A stretch of DNA of 38,466 nucleotides, taken from contig NZ_LRMM01000053.1 of the NCBI RefSeq assembly GCF_001647275.1, positions 1 through 38,466 on the forward strand, written 5' to 3'. The notes beneath the pieces were generated by a model. The model had not been told where the DNA came from. It saw only the letters and a program-made list of their open reading frames with translations, and ran no database searches. The position numbers were made by a program, and so were the translations under genes. This document shows positions 23,702-31,917 of this stretch, one piece after another; position 1 is the stretch's first letter, and each line of letters begins with the position of its first letter. The DNA is from Rufibacter ruber (GTDB lineage Bacteria > Bacteroidota > Bacteroidia > Cytophagales > Hymenobacteraceae).

Positions 23702-24461
23702 CCTGACCCGTTTCTGGCGGCTGTTCATGAAACATACCGCTGAGCATTACAAATATTACCTCATGGCTACTGCCGTGCTGATTGGTTTCGTTGCCTTGAT
23801 CATGGGGTTTGTGATGTATGCCATGAGCGGACCTTTTTCATTACAGGGGCAGTCTGTTATGTTCTCCCTGGTCATGATCATAGCGGGAACAATTTTCACC
23901 AGCACCGTTTTTGCAGATCTGGGCGATAAGAAAAAGGCCATTGCCACCCTCACGCTGCCTGCCTCCCATTTAGAGAAATACCTGGTAGGGTGGGTGTACT
24001 CGTTCCTCATATTCCAGGTGGTGTATAGTGCCTGCTTTTACCTGGTGCTGTACTCTGTGCTGCCGTTAGATGACTGGGGCACCCAGGAGCCAGAGTACCT
24101 GCCGCTGTTCTCAGGGGATTATGACAAACTGGTATTCCTCATGCTCTTTCTATTTCTGCACGCCGTCTCGTTCTGGGGCTCCATCTTCTTTGCCAAATGG
24201 CATTTCATTAAAACGGCCTTCCTCTTTTTTGTGATTGCCGGTGTTCTCATGTTCCTGAACAAGCTTTTCATGGAACAGTTGCTGGGGGTGGAGTTAGAGA
24301 ATGCCTCCCCCTTCTCCAACCTGGGGATCATGGAAGGCGAGCAGTATTATAAGGTGCTCTACCCAGAGGAGAAAGAAGGTTGGCTGGCCATTGTGCCCCT
24401 GGGCCTGGGTTTGCTCCTGTGGGCAACGGCCTACTTCAGGCTGAAAGAAAAAGATATTTAA
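23691..24461 (+). CDS. ABC transporter permease, six membrane segments
   Basis: A 256-residue membrane protein with about six hydrophobic helices (about 24-44, 56-78, 100-124, 148-166, 174-192, 230-248). After the second helix it has FADLGDKKKAIATLTLPASHLEK, a pattern common in Bacteroidota ABC-2-type permeases paired with GntR regulators. It overlaps the ATPase gene by 11 bases, so they are co-translated. It should form the membrane dimer of the transporter. No close named family can be given. Confidence 0.82.
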   Translation: MQFNLTRFWRLFMKHTAEHYKYYLMATAVLIGFVALIMGFVMYAMSGPFSLQGQSVMFSLVMIIAGTIFTSTVFADLGDKKKAIATLTLPASHLEKYLVGWVYSFLIFQVVYSACFYLVLYSVLPLDDWGTQEPEYLPLFSGDYDKLVFLMLFLFLHAVSFWGSIFFAKWHFIKTAFLFFVIAGVLMFLNKLFMEQLLGVELENASPFSNLGIMEGEQYYKVLYPEEKEGWLAIVPLGLGLLLWATAYFRLKEKDI

Positions 24462-24465
24462 GACC

Positions 24466-24471
24466 AGGAGG
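24466..24471 (+). promoter_or_regulatory. Shine-Dalgarno AGGAGG before the GntR gene
   Basis: A full AGGAGG with a 7-base spacer to the ATG at 24479. It is unusual here because most genes in the window lack one, and it fixes the start. Confidence 0.7.
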
Positions 24472-24478
24472 CGTTTCT

Positions 24479-24856
24479 ATGGAATTTAAGAATAATGAAG
24501 CCATTTACCTGCAGATTGCCGCCTATGTGAGCGACCACATTCTGCTGGGCAAGTGGCCGCCAGATGACAAGATACCGTCTGTCAGGGAGCTGGCAGTTGA
24601 GCTGCAGGTAAACCCGAACACGGTCATGCGCACCTATGAGTACCTGCAGAACCAGGAAGTGATCTACAACAAACGGGGGATTGGCTTCTTTGTGGCGCCA
24701 GACGCGGTGAAGAAAGTGAAGAAGCACCGCCGGGAGCGGTTCCTGCAGCAGGACCTCCCCGAGTTCTTCCGGAACATTTTCCTGCTGGAGATTCCGCTAG
24801 AGGAGCTGCAGGAACGCTATGAGCATTTTAAGACTGAGAATTTCACTTCAAAATAA
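24479..24856 (+). CDS. GntR family transcriptional regulator, YtrA subfamily
   Basis: A short 125-residue regulator: an N-terminal winged helix-turn-helix (about 8-73, IYLQIAAYVSDHILLGKWPP, then DKIPSVRELAVELQVNPNTV and MRTYEYL) and only a brief helical tail (LPEFFRNIFLLEIPLEELQERYEHF), which defines the YtrA subfamily. Such proteins are usually encoded with an ABC transporter and repress their own operon. Matching half-sites overlap the operon promoter at 22800-22833. The start is set by AGGAGG at 24466; the open frame upstream is inside the permease gene. Confidence 0.9.
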   Translation: MEFKNNEAIYLQIAAYVSDHILLGKWPPDDKIPSVRELAVELQVNPNTVMRTYEYLQNQEVIYNKRGIGFFVAPDAVKKVKKHRRERFLQQDLPEFFRNIFLLEIPLEELQERYEHFKTENFTSK

Positions 24857-24862
24857 GAGACC

Positions 24863-25588
24863 ATGAAGAAAAGTAATATGCTGCTGGGGGTGGCCGCGGT
24901 GTTTTTCCTCACCTGCCTGCTGGCCTTTAATTTCGCCCTGAAGGCGGAATACGAAAGCGGTGCCTACAAAGACCGTTTCAAAGACTACATCTCCCTGAAC
25001 TACCAGGGGTTTGAGGCTGTAAAGGTGAACGGGGCCACTAGCATCAGCGTTGACATCACCTCTGGGCCCTATGGTGTGCGGGTGCACAAAGACGCGCCTG
25101 CGTATTTAAGGTTCAGGGTGGAGAAGGACACCCTGGTGGTGGAGGTAGACCAGAAGAACGAGGAGGTGCGGTTTCAGGGCGAAGTTCTGATTTCGCTCCC
25201 GCGCCTGACCTGCCTCACCACTTCCTCTAACCATACCCTGGCGGGAAAACCGGAGAGCAGGGTGTACTCCAAGTACTATTATAATGAGGTGGAGGTAAAA
25301 GGTTTCCGACAAGACAGTTTACAACTGGTTTTGGACCACGCCAGTGCTGTCAATTTAGCCAACAACCACCTCAACACGTTAAACGTGGTAGCGGGTGCCA
25401 CCCCCGGGAGTAGTCCCAAGCTGTCTCTCTGGAAGTCAAACACTATTAAGAAGGCAAGCTTTGATATGCGAAATAGAAGCAATCTGGTTCTGAGCCATGT
25501 GGTGATCCCGAGTGTTCGCTACCATTTCTCAGACAGCGCCCAGGCCGAACTGTCTGGAGCCTCTCTGCAGTTGATGGGTGAAAAATAA
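24863..25588 (+). CDS. Membrane-anchored/secreted protein with GIN-like beta-helix (DUF2807-like)
   Basis: The start lies six bases after the GntR stop, so it is the fourth gene of the operon. It has 241 residues with an N-terminal signal/anchor (LLGVAAVFFLTCLLAFNFAL). The remainder has repeated short beta strands with hydrophobic/asparagine ladders (FEAVKVNGATSISVDITSGP, LTTSSNHTL, VLDHASAVNLANNHLNTLNV, FDMRNRSNLVLSHVVI). These resemble GIN/DUF2807 domains common in Bacteroidota envelope proteins. It may be a partner or sensor for the transporter; function unknown. Confidence 0.65.
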   Translation: MKKSNMLLGVAAVFFLTCLLAFNFALKAEYESGAYKDRFKDYISLNYQGFEAVKVNGATSISVDITSGPYGVRVHKDAPAYLRFRVEKDTLVVEVDQKNEEVRFQGEVLISLPRLTCLTTSSNHTLAGKPESRVYSKYYYNEVEVKGFRQDSLQLVLDHASAVNLANNHLNTLNVVAGATPGSSPKLSLWKSNTIKKASFDMRNRSNLVLSHVVIPSVRYHFSDSAQAELSGASLQLMGEK

Positions 25589-25654
25589 ACCAGGGGCTGC
25601 AGAAGAACGGCGATTTTTGCTTTTCCTGTCTTCTTCCTGCCAGTTGTAAGCCGT

Positions 25655-25695
25655 TGCGTTTTAGGGCTGTTTTTACAAAAACACGCCATACACAA
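25655..25695. repeat. Palindromic repeat, copy M (degenerate)
   Basis: TTGCGTTTTAGGGCTGTTTTTACAAAAACACGCC keeps the core GGGCTGTTTTT / AAAAACACGCC but the outer arm has largely decayed. It lies between the GIN-like gene and the flavoreductase gene. Confidence 0.5.
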
Positions 25696-25779
25696 GGCTT
25701 CTCTGTTACCGGAGAAGTTGCGCCTTAACCCTATACCTGCGTTCTTGCGTTAAAAAGCCATCACCTTTACCCCTGCCGC

Positions 25780-26820
25780 ATGAACACCCAGTTCCAGCCC
25801 TTGACCATTACCAACATCCGGGAGGAAGCGCCTGGGGTGAAGACGTTTGAGTTTGGGGCAGGTGATGGAAAAAAAATTACGTATGAACCCGGCCAGTTTT
25901 TGACGCTGGTCTTTTGGGAGGGTGGGCAGGAGGTGCGGCGGTCTTATTCTATCACCTCTGCGCCGGCACTGGGGGAGCCGCTGACCATTGGGGTGAAGCG
26001 TATTGCCAACGGGTTGGTTTCCCGTAAGTTGATTGACCAGGCCACCGTTGGGGAGCAGCTATTAACGGCCGGGGCTTCCGGTTTCTTTACCCTGCCTGCT
26101 AATTTCTCTCATTACCGACAGGTGTACTTTTGGGCCGCCGGGAGCGGGATTACCCCCATTTTTTCCCTGCTTAAAACGCTGCTCTTTACAGCCCCAGAAA
26201 TATCAGTGGTGTTGGTGTACAGCAATCAGTCTCCTGAGGTGGCCTTGTTCCGGCAGGAGCTGGAGCAGCTGCATCAGCAGCATGGGGAGCGGTTTACGCT
26301 CATTCTGTTATTCAGCAATGCCCGCCGGTTAGACCAGGCGCGTCTGCACCGGGACCTGCTCAAGAAGCTGGTGCGGCAAACGCTGAAAGTGTCTGTAGCT
26401 GAAATATTATGTTATGTTTGTGGCCCGCTAGACTACCGCAGGCTGTGCCTGTACGGGCTGCGGGAACTGCAGGTGCCGCTGGAGAATATAAAGCAGGAAG
26501 TGTTTACCCCGCTAAGGGTGGCGTCTGTGTTGGCTCCCCCAGACACCCAGGCCCATGAGGTGACGCTCCGGGTGCGGGGGCAGACCCACCAGTTCCTGGT
26601 GCAGTACCCGGAAACCATCTTACAGGCCGCCCGCCGGTTTGGGGTGGCCATGCCTTTCAGCTGCGAAGCCGGCATATGCGGGAACTGCTCTGCCCTCTGC
26701 GAGCAGGGCGAGGTCTGGATGGCGAACAATGAAGTGCTCACACAGCGGCAGCTGGCTCAGGGAAAGGTGCTCACCTGCGTAGGGTACCCGGTGGGCGGGC
26801 CGGTGGTTTTGAGCATGTAA
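25780..26820 (+). CDS. PaaE/Hcr-like NAD(P)H flavoreductase with 2Fe-2S domain
   Basis: 346 residues in three domains: an FAD-binding FR-type barrel (about 5-105, RRSYSITSAP at 53-62), an NAD(P)-binding domain (about 112-235, AAGSGITPIFSLLK and CGPLDY) and a C-terminal plant-type ferredoxin (about 258-346). The cluster ligands are C295, C300, C303 and C333 (CEAGICGNC...LTC), with an extra C307. Such enzymes pass electrons from NAD(P)H to an oxygenase, desaturase or hydroxylase partner. No partner gene is adjacent, so the acceptor is unknown. It appears to be a single-gene unit. Confidence 0.88.
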   Translation: MNTQFQPLTITNIREEAPGVKTFEFGAGDGKKITYEPGQFLTLVFWEGGQEVRRSYSITSAPALGEPLTIGVKRIANGLVSRKLIDQATVGEQLLTAGASGFFTLPANFSHYRQVYFWAAGSGITPIFSLLKTLLFTAPEISVVLVYSNQSPEVALFRQELEQLHQQHGERFTLILLFSNARRLDQARLHRDLLKKLVRQTLKVSVAEILCYVCGPLDYRRLCLYGLRELQVPLENIKQEVFTPLRVASVLAPPDTQAHEVTLRVRGQTHQFLVQYPETILQAARRFGVAMPFSCEAGICGNCSALCEQGEVWMANNEVLTQRQLAQGKVLTCVGYPVGGPVVLSM

Positions 26821-26940
26821 GTGCGGGGTAGGAGCCACCGGTACGTTAAATTTACACAGATCTCCCGTGCATCTTTGCTATACAGGAGAATCTATCCCAA
26901 TTTGCACGCGTATCTCTCAAAAACTCTTTACCTCATTCTT

Positions 26941-27525
26941 ATGAAAAAACTAGTACTTCTCTTAGTGGTCATATTGACAACGGGAGCCCTGGCGCAGGCC
27001 CAAATGTTTACGTTAGGTGTAAAGGCGGGACTCAGCTCGTCTAGCGTGGATTTTAAAGACATCAAAGGCACCACTTCTGATTTCAAAGAAGGCGACAACA
27101 TCACAGGTTTCCATGCCGGCGCCTTTGCCCGGGTGAGTGTGATGGGTTTTCTGGTGCAGCCAGAGATGGTGTTTTCCTCTTCAGGCGGAAAGATTGAGAG
27201 TGCCGGAGATGTGCAGGATGTGAACTTCTCCCACCTGGATGTGCCTGTGCTTCTGGGGTACAGCTTCTTTAAAATTGCTCGGGTGTACGCCGGTCCGGTT
27301 GCCTCTATCTTGATTAACAGCGAGTTTGGCAATGAAAAAGCCAGCAAATATTTAGATACCGCAGACTGGGGCTTCCAGGTGGGGGCTGGGGTAGATATTT
27401 CGCGCCTAACCGCAGATCTCCGGTATGAGCGCCTCACCCGGTCCTATGCCAACTCAGGCGAAAGCTATGACATTACCGGCCAGCAAGTGATTTTCAGCCT
27501 GGGCTATAAATTCATAGGTAAATAA
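26941..27525 (+). CDS. Outer-membrane beta-barrel protein (PorT-like family)
   Basis: The ATG at 26941 starts a signal peptide (MKKLVLLLVVILTTGALAQAQ). The mature part of 194 residues total is an eight-strand-like barrel with alternating hydrophobic strands: MFTLGVKAGLSSSSVDF, FHAGAFARVSVMGFLVQPEMVF, LDVPVLLGYSFFKIARVYAGPV, WGFQVGAGVDISRLTADLRYER and a terminal VIFSLGYKFIGK. This is the common outer-membrane protein beta-barrel family of Bacteroidota. A specific function cannot be assigned. A terminator follows. Confidence 0.8.
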   Translation: MKKLVLLLVVILTTGALAQAQMFTLGVKAGLSSSSVDFKDIKGTTSDFKEGDNITGFHAGAFARVSVMGFLVQPEMVFSSSGGKIESAGDVQDVNFSHLDVPVLLGYSFFKIARVYAGPVASILINSEFGNEKASKYLDTADWGFQVGAGVDISRLTADLRYERLTRSYANSGESYDITGQQVIFSLGYKFIGK

Positions 27526-27560
27526 ACTGTCCCGTATTTTCGGTCAACGGCCGAAGAAGA

Positions 27561-27607
27561 GGTGCCTGTTTCTCTTTCACTGGAGGAAACGGGCACCTTT
27601 TTTTATG
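27561..27607 (+). terminator. Intrinsic terminator of the barrel gene
   Basis: GGTGCCTGTTTC pairs with GAAACGGGCACC (one wobble) and runs into TTTTTTT. It lies 35 bases after the stop. Confidence 0.85.
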
Positions 27608-27803
27608 AGCGGAAAAGTGGCATTGGGTGCTGCAAAGGACGTTTGCCAGAACCGGCCTTCACCGGTTCCCCGCCCCGGTTGCGCTGCTTAAGGTTCAATC
27701 TGGCAGGGCCAAAAAACCTGCACTGGCCCTTTTCAGGAGCAACTCCAGAAGCTATCCCTGTCAGGCCTTATTAAATCTTAGTGTTTACTTGGGAAGAGAT
27801 TCC

Positions 27804-27846
27804 CCCTGTTTTCGGCCTGTTTTTGAGAAAGTAAGCCAAAAACAGG
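27804..27846. repeat. Palindromic repeat, copy N (AAGTAAGCC subtype)
   Basis: CCTGTTTTCGGCCTGTTTTT followed by GAGAAAGTAAGCC and AAAAACAGG. The outer arm CCTGTTTT/AAAACAGG is intact; the right inner arm carries the TAAGCC variant. Confidence 0.72.
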
Positions 27847-27905
27847 ATAGAGTTTTTATTCATGCTCTGCATGAGAGAGCTTCTAGTAAGTGAAGCTGGC
27901 TCTTA

Positions 27906-27946
27906 GCTGTTTTCGCCTGTTTTTCAGAAAACAGGCCGAAAACAGA
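27906..27946. repeat. Palindromic repeat, copy O
   Basis: CTGTTTTCG-CCTGTTTTTC then AGAAAACAGG-CCGAAAACAG. Both nested arms are intact apart from one missing G on the left. Confidence 0.82.
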
Positions 27947-28201
27947 AATCAAGGTCCCCCATGTTTCTGAAAGGCAACTCTTTAACAGCAGATTTAAGGG
28001 AGTTCTCTAATAAATAGTTACTTTTGTTCTTCATGCTTTGCTGGTGTGTCAGGGAAAAGTGTTCACTCTCTGGCGGTTTTGTTCCCCCGCTAAACTGGCC
28101 AGCTTCAAATGTACCTTTATCAATATTAGTGACTTTTCCCCGCCGCCCACCACAGGGCTGGAGTGGGAAGCCACTGGTATGGCTGTCTTTTAACTTCCCA
28201 C

Positions 28202-29290
28202 ATGATACGAATTCTACTTTTCACTTTTGTCTGCCTGTTGAAGATAGGCCAGACAGTCGCGCAGGAGGTGCCGGTGGCGCCCGTACCCGTTGTGCCAGAC
28301 AGTGCCGCGGCCGCCAAAGCCGCAGAGATAAAGATTCTGGCTGAAAAGATGTTCCAAAGCGGGCTGGTGCAGCTTGCCCAGAAAGACTACCGCGCCGCCT
28401 TGGCTGACCTTGATTCTGCCATTGCGGTGAAACCTGACTTTGAGCAGGCCTTGATGGGAAGGGCAACTGCCTGGCTGGAGTTGAAGGAGGTAGACCGCGC
28501 CATCACTGACTATGACAAAGTCATCAGCCTGAACAGTGCCCATGCCCAGGCCTACTTTCAGCGGGGCAGGGCTAAAGTGTTGTTGAAAGATAAAAAAGGG
28601 GCCGCCCAGGATTTCACCCAGACCATTGCCACAGACGCCAATCACTACCAGGCTTATTACCAGAGAGGCGGCCTGCGGTTTGAAGACGCAGATTATAAAG
28701 GAGCCATTGACGACTTTTCGGCGGTGGTGAAGATCAATCCGCGCAACGGGTATGCCTACCATGACCGCGGCAGTGCCAAACGGCAGCTGAATGACCTGGA
28801 GGGAGCCCTGGCCGATTACAGGAAGGCTGTTGAGGTGAACCCTGATATTGCCGTGGCTTATGTGAACCTGGGGAGTCTTAAGCAGGGCAAAGGAGACTGG
28901 ACGGGAGCCATTGAGGAATATTCAAGGGCCATTGAACGCAAGAAAGACTATTATCTTGCCTACAATAACCGGGGCCGGGCCAAGTTTGAAAAGGGCGATT
29001 TTGATGGTGCCCTGGCTGATTTTACCAAAAGTATCCAGCTGAACCCCCAGTACGCCTTTGCCTTCAACAACCGGGCCGCCGCCAAATACAAACTGAAAGA
29101 CTTTAAAGGCGCGGTAGAAGACTGCAACTTTGCCCTGCAGATTGATAGCGGCTATGGCTATGCCTACTTCAACCGGGGAAATGCCAAAGAAATGCTGCGT
29201 GACGCCACTGCCTGTCAGGATTGGGAAAAGGCCGCCGCCCTCCATGTGCCTGCCGCCAAAGCCTACCTTACCCATTGTCAGGAAAAATAA
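28202..29290 (+). CDS. Secreted tetratricopeptide repeat protein
   Basis: The ATG at 28202 opens a signal peptide (MIRILLFTFVCLLKIGQTVAQ). The 362 residues are nearly all TPR units, about eight of 34 residues from residue 45 on, with the classic pattern of W/Y..G.A....DY..A..D...A....P (e.g. NPRNGYAYHDRGSAKRQLND, NPQYAFAFNNRAAAKYKLKD). It probably acts as a periplasmic scaffold. The next gene, a PorE-like protein that also has TPRs, starts 27 bases after it, so the two are likely co-transcribed and may act together at the outer membrane. Confidence 0.88.
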   Translation: MIRILLFTFVCLLKIGQTVAQEVPVAPVPVVPDSAAAAKAAEIKILAEKMFQSGLVQLAQKDYRAALADLDSAIAVKPDFEQALMGRATAWLELKEVDRAITDYDKVISLNSAHAQAYFQRGRAKVLLKDKKGAAQDFTQTIATDANHYQAYYQRGGLRFEDADYKGAIDDFSAVVKINPRNGYAYHDRGSAKRQLNDLEGALADYRKAVEVNPDIAVAYVNLGSLKQGKGDWTGAIEEYSRAIERKKDYYLAYNNRGRAKFEKGDFDGALADFTKSIQLNPQYAFAFNNRAAAKYKLKDFKGAVEDCNFALQIDSGYGYAYFNRGNAKEMLRDATACQDWEKAAALHVPAAKAYLTHCQEK

Positions 29291-29317
29291 CCCTGGATCA
29301 GTCTATCCCTTTCAGAT

Positions 29318-31357
29318 ATGAAAAAACACGCATTGTTATTGATCCTGTCCTGCGCCCTGGGGCAGGCAGTGGCCCAGAACGTTGATTTCAACAAAGACAA
29401 CTTCAAGCAAGACAAAGACGGTTTCAGGGAGGCCAAGAAAAAACTGGATGCCGGTGATGACATCTTTGCCGCCACGTCAAAGAAAACAGATGATTCCTAC
29501 CGGAAGAAGAATTACCGCAACGCCATAGCGCCCTATGTAGACGCCTATAAATTCAACCCCAACAGCGCCCAGCTTAATTATCGGCTGGGGGTAGCGTATC
29601 TTTTCTCTGATGAGAAGGACAAAGCGCTTCCCTATCTGGAGAAGGCGTTAAAACTGAACCCAGCCGTTGACCCAGAACTTGGTTTCTATTTAGGCAGAGC
29701 CTATCAGGTAAAGCTGGAGTGGCAGAAGGCCGTGACCGAGTACAGAAAGTACCTGGCCACCTTGCCTTCGGGCAACCATAAAACCAGAATGGAGGTGGTC
29801 AATAAGAGCATCAGGGAATGCCTTTCAGGGGAGAAACTGGAGAAAAAGCCTTTACGGGTATTCTTTGACAACGCCGGGGAGCAGATTAACAGCAAGTACG
29901 CAGACCTGCAGCCAGTCATTTCAGCAGATGAGACGGTCATGGTTTTTACTTCCCGCCGGCCCGCCGACCAGGAAGCCAAGGCGAAGGTAGACAAGGAGCC
30001 TAATGATGATGTGTACATCTCCTACAAGGTGAACGGCAAATGGTCAACGGCGAAGCAACTGCCTGAGGGGATCAACACAGAAAAGAACGAGGCGGCCATG
30101 GCGCTGTCAGCAGACGGCCAGCGTCTGATTTTTTCACGTGATGAGAACGGGGGCAACCTCTTTGAAACCGTGTTGAAGGGGAACGAATGGTCTAAGCCGG
30201 AGGAACTGGGCAGCGAAATCAATACCAAAGACCGGGAGTCTTCGGCCGCGTATTCATATGACGGCAAAACCCTCTTCTTTGTGAGTGACCGGCCTAACGG
30301 CATTGGTAAAGGCGATATCTATTTCTCCACCCTGGACAGCAAAGGCAACTGGGGCAAAGCCATAAATGCCGGCCCTAAGCTTAACACCGTCTATGAGGAA
30401 GGCCATGTGTTTATGATGCCAGACGGCAAAACCCTTTACTTCACATCAGAAGGGCACAGCTCTATGGGTGGGTTTGATATTTTCAAAAGCGTTTTGAAAA
30501 ACGGCCAGTGGTCAGAGCCTGAAAATGTAGGGTACCCGTTGAACACGCCAGATGATGACAGCTTTATCTCCTTGAGCGCCAATGGGCGTTACGGGTACAT
30601 TGCCTCCAGCAGAAACGAGGGGGGTAAAATAGACCAGGACATAGTGCGCGTCACTTTTATTGGAGATGAAAAACCGGTGATCCTGAGTGCAGAAGATGAC
30701 CTGGTGGCCTTTGCAGAAACGCGGGTGGCCCAGCCTGTGGCCATGCCGGTCATTGAATCTAAAACACCTAAAACCATTTTGGTGCAAGGCGTGGTGCTGG
30801 ATGCCAGAACCCAGAAACCCCTGGAGGCGAAGGTGGAGTTGATTGACAATGTGAAAAAGGAGGTGATTGCCACGGTGACGTCTAACAGTGTGACCGGTAA
30901 GTATTTGAATGCCTTGCCCGCCGGGAAAAATTACAGTGTGTCTGTGCAAAAGAATGATTTTCTGGTGCACAGCCAGAACTTCAACCTGCCTGCCAATACC
31001 GCCTTCACCAAAATTGAGAAAGTAGTGAAACTCCAACCCCTGGATGCCGGGAGTGTCTGGGCCCTGCAGAATGTCTTCTTTGCAGAAGGGCAGGCGGTGC
31101 TGCTGCCAGAGTCTATGTATGAGCTGGAAACCCTGGTGGAGGTTCTAAAAGACAAAAAAAGCCTGAAGGCTGAAATGATAGGCTACACCAGTGAGCAGGC
31201 AGATCAACTTTTAGCGGGGAGCAGGGCCAAAGCCGTCGCAGATTTTCTGGCTTCCAGGGGAATAAACGCCAAGCGGCTTTCGTCAAAAGCCACCGAGGCT
31301 ACCAGTACCAACGCCCTTTCCCAAGGTCTGGTTGAATTAAAACTGACCGGTAAATAA
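29318..31357 (+). CDS. PorE-like T9SS-associated protein: TPR, PD40 propeller, CarboxypepD_reg, OmpA-like
   Basis: 679 residues with signal peptide MKKHALLLILSCALGQAVAQ. The domain order is TPR (about 55-170), a PD40/WD40-like propeller (about 190-450; repeats such as PVISADETVMVFTSRR, AMALSADGQRLIFSRD, AYSYDGKTLFFVSDRP, VFMMPDGKTLYFTSEG), a carboxypeptidase-regulatory-like domain (about 486-572) and an OmpA-like end (about 580-679). This is the layout of PorE, a type IX secretion component tethering the machine to peptidoglycan. In the OmpA part the GHTD peptidoglycan motif reads GYTS (622-625), so the ligand Asp is absent, while R636 is kept. Many Bacteroidota encode several paralogues, so PorE itself is not proven. 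Confidence 0.85.
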   Translation: MKKHALLLILSCALGQAVAQNVDFNKDNFKQDKDGFREAKKKLDAGDDIFAATSKKTDDSYRKKNYRNAIAPYVDAYKFNPNSAQLNYRLGVAYLFSDEKDKALPYLEKALKLNPAVDPELGFYLGRAYQVKLEWQKAVTEYRKYLATLPSGNHKTRMEVVNKSIRECLSGEKLEKKPLRVFFDNAGEQINSKYADLQPVISADETVMVFTSRRPADQEAKAKVDKEPNDDVYISYKVNGKWSTAKQLPEGINTEKNEAAMALSADGQRLIFSRDENGGNLFETVLKGNEWSKPEELGSEINTKDRESSAAYSYDGKTLFFVSDRPNGIGKGDIYFSTLDSKGNWGKAINAGPKLNTVYEEGHVFMMPDGKTLYFTSEGHSSMGGFDIFKSVLKNGQWSEPENVGYPLNTPDDDSFISLSANGRYGYIASSRNEGGKIDQDIVRVTFIGDEKPVILSAEDDLVAFAETRVAQPVAMPVIESKTPKTILVQGVVLDARTQKPLEAKVELIDNVKKEVIATVTSNSVTGKYLNALPAGKNYSVSVQKNDFLVHSQNFNLPANTAFTKIEKVVKLQPLDAGSVWALQNVFFAEGQAVLLPESMYELETLVEVLKDKKSLKAEMIGYTSEQADQLLAGSRAKAVADFLASRGINAKRLSSKATEATSTNALSQGLVELKLTGK

Positions 31358-31442
31358 GAGCGGCCTGCCAGGCGCAGCGTCATGCCTGCCCTGGTAGTTT
31401 ATCTGCTGCTGGGAACGTCTTCTGCCTTAGGGCATAATCCTC

Positions 31443-31460
31443 ATTTAGATTCGTCTAAAT
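31443..31460. promoter_or_regulatory. Dyad ATTTAGA-TTCG-TCTAAAT, candidate operator
   Basis: Perfect 7-bp arms in the 250-base gap before the monooxygenase/B12-protein operon, next to the AT-rich ATATAAAATG. The TTAG/CTAA half-sites recall DtxR/MntR-type metal-regulator boxes, but this is only a resemblance. Confidence 0.5.
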
Positions 31461-31528
31461 ATATAAAATGCAGATTTTTCTTGACCATGTTCAGCCAGCC
31501 GGGTATCTTAGCTAAATCTACCCCCTGT

Positions 31529-31555
31529 TTTCAGGCAGAAAACCACTGCCTGAAA
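31529..31555. other. Hairpin TTTCAGGCAG/CTGCCTGAAA
   Basis: A perfect 10-bp stem with a 7-base loop, 54 bases before the monooxygenase start. It may be a decayed member of the palindrome family (CCTGTTTTCAGGCAG) or a leader structure. Confidence 0.45.
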
Positions 31556-31608
31556 GTGCTATTGGTGCTTAACTATTGGGTGTAGCAGATGAAAAACCAG
31601 ACAACCCT

Positions 31609-31908
31609 ATGTTTATTGCGCTTAGTACCTTTACCATTGCCAATGATATGGCACCTGCTGTAAAAGAGGCATTTATGAACCGTCCCGGTTTAGTGAACAA
31701 TGCCCCGGGCTTTGTGAGGCTGCAGGTAATCTCACCCACAGACAACCCGCAGGAGATTTGGTTGATCACACAGTGGGTAGATGAGGAAAGCTACAAAACC
31801 TGGCACCACAGCCACCTCTACCATGAGTCACATGAAGGCATTCCCAAGGGGCTGAAACTGGTGCCCCGCTCGGCAAAAGTCAGGTTCTTTGAACACATTT
31901 GCGAGTAG
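31609..31908 (+). CDS. ABM-fold monooxygenase (antibiotic biosynthesis monooxygenase/heme-oxygenase-like)
   Basis: The ATG at 31609 gives MFIALSTFTIANDMAPAVKE, a typical first strand; an upstream TTG is less likely. The 99 residues cover one ABM domain: NAPGFVRLQVISPTDNPQEIWLITQW, then ESYKTWHHSHLYHESH. The WLITQWxDEESYKTWHHS segment is shared with HmoA/IsdG-like heme-degrading members, where N and H residues shape the heme pocket. The substrate is not certain. It is the first gene of the operon with the B12-binding protein, nine bases downstream. Confidence 0.82.
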   Translation: MFIALSTFTIANDMAPAVKEAFMNRPGLVNNAPGFVRLQVISPTDNPQEIWLITQWVDEESYKTWHHSHLYHESHEGIPKGLKLVPRSAKVRFFEHICE

Positions 31909-31913
31909 GGAGG
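31908..31913 (+). promoter_or_regulatory. Shine-Dalgarno GGGAGG before the cobalamin protein
   Basis: GGGAGG lies four bases before the ATG at 31918 and partly inside the end of the preceding gene, suiting coupled translation. Confidence 0.55.
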
Positions 31914-31917
31914 CGGT

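Larger units (their letters stand above)
27526..28201. other. Intergenic region with terminator and two repeats
   Basis: About 675 bases with no good gene. It contains the barrel-gene terminator (27561-27607), a second hairpin AGGGCCA/TGGCCCT followed by TTTC (27705-27733), repeats at 27804-27846 and 27906-27946, and TACTTTTG at 28019-28026, a possible -7 box for the next gene without a clear -33. Confidence 0.6.
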
